Part shown: positions 62,398-64,000 of the stretch, piece by piece | How positions within the stretch are numbered: the first letter of the stretch is position 1 | How the letters are laid out: every line of letters starts with the position of its first letter | Source: Dastarcus helophoroides | Taxonomy: Eukaryota; Arthropoda; Insecta; Coleoptera; Bothrideridae | Assembly: GCA_028583605.1 (NCBI GenBank) | Contig: CM053327.1 | Coordinates: 34,032,126-34,096,125 of the forward strand | Length of the DNA stretch: 64,000 nt | Reading direction: 5' to 3' | Notes under the pieces: model-generated | Seen by the model: only the letters and a program-made list of their open reading frames with translations | Told to the model about the DNA's origin: nothing | Databases searched by the model: none | Position numbers and translations under genes: made by a program

Positions 62398-62892
62398 CGC
62401 CACCTGAATGGAACACCTCTAGCAACGTTATTATGTAGGGATGAAGCGCCTTCGTTTTCGTACCTTATCGATAGTGGTGCCGACGTATCAATTACCAAAC
62501 AGTCTGTTGTAAAAACTTTAAACGCCCGTGTTAGAACGGATAAGAACTCAAGTGTGTTTTCGGGTCTCGGAAACCAAGTCGTTCACCCCATCGGCGTTTG
62601 TGATTTATTGGTAATTTTACCCTCCGTAACGTTAGAGATTAGTTTTACTATCGTACCAGACCATGTTATTCCAGGTGATATTGACATAATTATTGGATGG
62701 GATGTTATGAAACGGCCTAGTTTACGAATTGAGAAAGGTGTTAATGGACTAGATTTACAGTATAACCCTTTTAATTCGCCAAAAATATTAACTATAAAGA
62801 GTGAAAATAAAGTAAAAATAAATCAGATAGACTTAGAAAGCAATTTAAAAAAACAATTGAGGAAGGAGTGCAAAACTTGGAAGAAGTTTTGA
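62398..62892 (+). pseudogene. Gypsy Pol, protease part, ends at a deletion
   Basis: In frame with Gag after a single TGA. Shows the retropepsin signature SYLIDSGADVSI (62455-62490) and IIIGWDVM near the end of the protease (about 62690-62710). The open reading goes on to INQIDLESNLKK, then meets a stop at 62890 because sequence is missing: the reverse-transcriptase fingers and palm should follow here. Not functional as it stands. Confidence 0.85.
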
Positions 62893-64000
62893 ACGCATTG
62901 TCGACACATGGGTTTACTTTGAACTACGAAAAATGTGCATTTTTAAGATTAGAGACCGAATATCTTGGTGTTGTGTTAAGTGAAGGAACAATACGTCCTA
63001 GTACTCGTAAAGTGAATGCTTTAAGTCAGTCAACACCCCCGTCGGATATTAAAGGTGTACGCCAATTTATGGGACTTGCCGGTTATTTTCGTCGGTTCAT
63101 AAAGGGGTTCTCTTTGTTAACCGCGCCTATCACGGCTCTGTTGCGAAAAAACTCCGTTTTTAAATGGACTCAAGAGTGCGAGAATGTGAGACAATTACTG
63201 ATAAATAAATTGACAGATTCGCCCGTGTTACGCATGTACGATCCTAATTTAAGTTGTGAACTTCATACGGACGCAAGTTCGATAGGTATCGGTGCCGTTC
63301 TTCTCCAAAAAGAAAATGGTGTTTCGCGACCTGTTGCCTATTATAGCCGACGTACTACCGATTACGAATCAAGGTACCATTCGTATGATTTAGAGACACT
63401 TGCGATAGTGGAAGCAGTAGAACATTTTCGTGTTTACTTGTACGGAGTACATTTTACAGTGTTTACTGACTGCAATTCAGTGCGAGCGACTGCGTTAAAA
63501 AAAGATTTACACCCTCGGGTAGCGCGCTGGTGGGTTAAATTGCAAGACTATGACTTCACGATCGAATATCGCCCTGGAACTAAAATGGCCCATGTGGATT
63601 ATTTAAGCAGAAACCCCATCCAAAATGAATCTGAATTAAAAGTATTGGCTTTAAAAACATTAAACGTTAGCAAAATTAGCAAGGTTGAAACTTTACGAGA
63701 GTTTCAAAAAAATGACTTTTTCTGTTGTGAAATATTCAGCAACCCCGACATTGATCCAAACTATACCGTGATAAACGGTGTAGTTGTGACCAAAACAACA
63801 CCATACAAATGCTTTGTGCCAAAAGCCGCTCGTCTTCTAACGATGCGACTTTATCATGATGAATCATCTCATATTGGCTGGGATAAGTGTATTGCGAAAA
63901 TGAGGGAAGACATATTCTGGCCAAAAATGGGACTGTGTTTAAAGAAGTACATAAGAAATTGCAGAGTGTGTGTCTTAGGGAAATCACACACCGGTCGCCG
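62859..64000 (+). pseudogene. Gypsy Pol, RT end, RNase H and integrase start, open to window end
   Basis: Another frame opens at about 62859 (EEGVQNLEEVLNAL) and stays open to 64000. It contains the RT end (KCAFLRLETEYLG), the thumb/connection (VRQFMGLAGYFRRFIKGF), RNase H with Asp in HTDASSIGIGAVLLQ, Glu in YDLETLAIVEAVEHFR and Asp in FTDCNSVRA, and an integrase HHCC zinc finger (H and H in HDESSHIGWD; C and C in NCRVC). The RT catalytic box is absent, deleted at about 62855. The rest of the integrase lies outside the window. Confidence 0.88.

Overview
The window is eukaryotic, most probably from an insect with an AT-rich genome full of transposable elements. The reasons are: spliced genes with GT-AG introns, an intact androglobin gene, mariner and Tc1-like transposons, hAT elements with 8-bp target duplications, jockey/CR1-like non-LTR retrotransposons, a Ty3/gypsy element, and solo LTRs. 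No prokaryotic features, rRNA, tRNA or CRISPR were seen. The order of insect is not settled by the sequence.

Host gene. The only clear host gene is androglobin (ADGB) on the + strand. Eleven exons can be joined in one open frame from 143 to a TGA at 23911-23913 (4,491 nt, 1,496 codons plus stop). The 5' end, with the first part of the calpain-like domain, lies upstream of the window. Splice phases agree at every junction and no stop interrupts the frame, so the gene looks functional although its introns are crowded with elements. A possible second host gene is a 97-codon ORF at 46166-46459.

Repeats inside androglobin. Intron 1 holds a decayed LINE, a duplicated intron end and an 18-bp minisatellite. 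Intron 2 holds a 273-bp MITE only 7 nt after the splice donor. Introns 4 and 9 each hold a solo LTR directly before the next exon. Intron 5 holds a seven-unit array of 215-bp palindromes. Intron 6 holds a direct-repeat element split by a hAT element, with the empty site preserved in its other terminal repeat, and then kilobases of degenerate T-rich sequence.

Downstream. 24.2-27.7 kb is a LINE fragment split by a 3.06-kb hAT element. That hAT contains a small hairpin-rich element with a hammerhead-ribozyme-like core on the minus strand. 28.3-29.2 kb has two to three copies of a variant satellite. 30-37 kb is degenerate A/T repeat, foldback MITEs, a 201-bp hAT MITE and a 3.49-kb hAT element. 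38.6-54.3 kb is a mosaic of a roughly 475-bp satellite, interrupted by a Tc1-like element, a hAT element, a duplicated 512-bp block and a unique 2.7-kb spacer. 55.4-58.5 kb is a mariner split by a LINE. 59.2-60.7 kb is a minus-strand LINE. 61.0 kb to the end is a Ty3/gypsy element that lacks its reverse-transcriptase core.

The transposon proteins are broken; none looks able to move by itself. The most notable signals are the hammerhead-like element, the satellite/LINE chimera, the hAT families filled with the same degenerate repeat, and repeat-derived sequence next to several androglobin splice sites.
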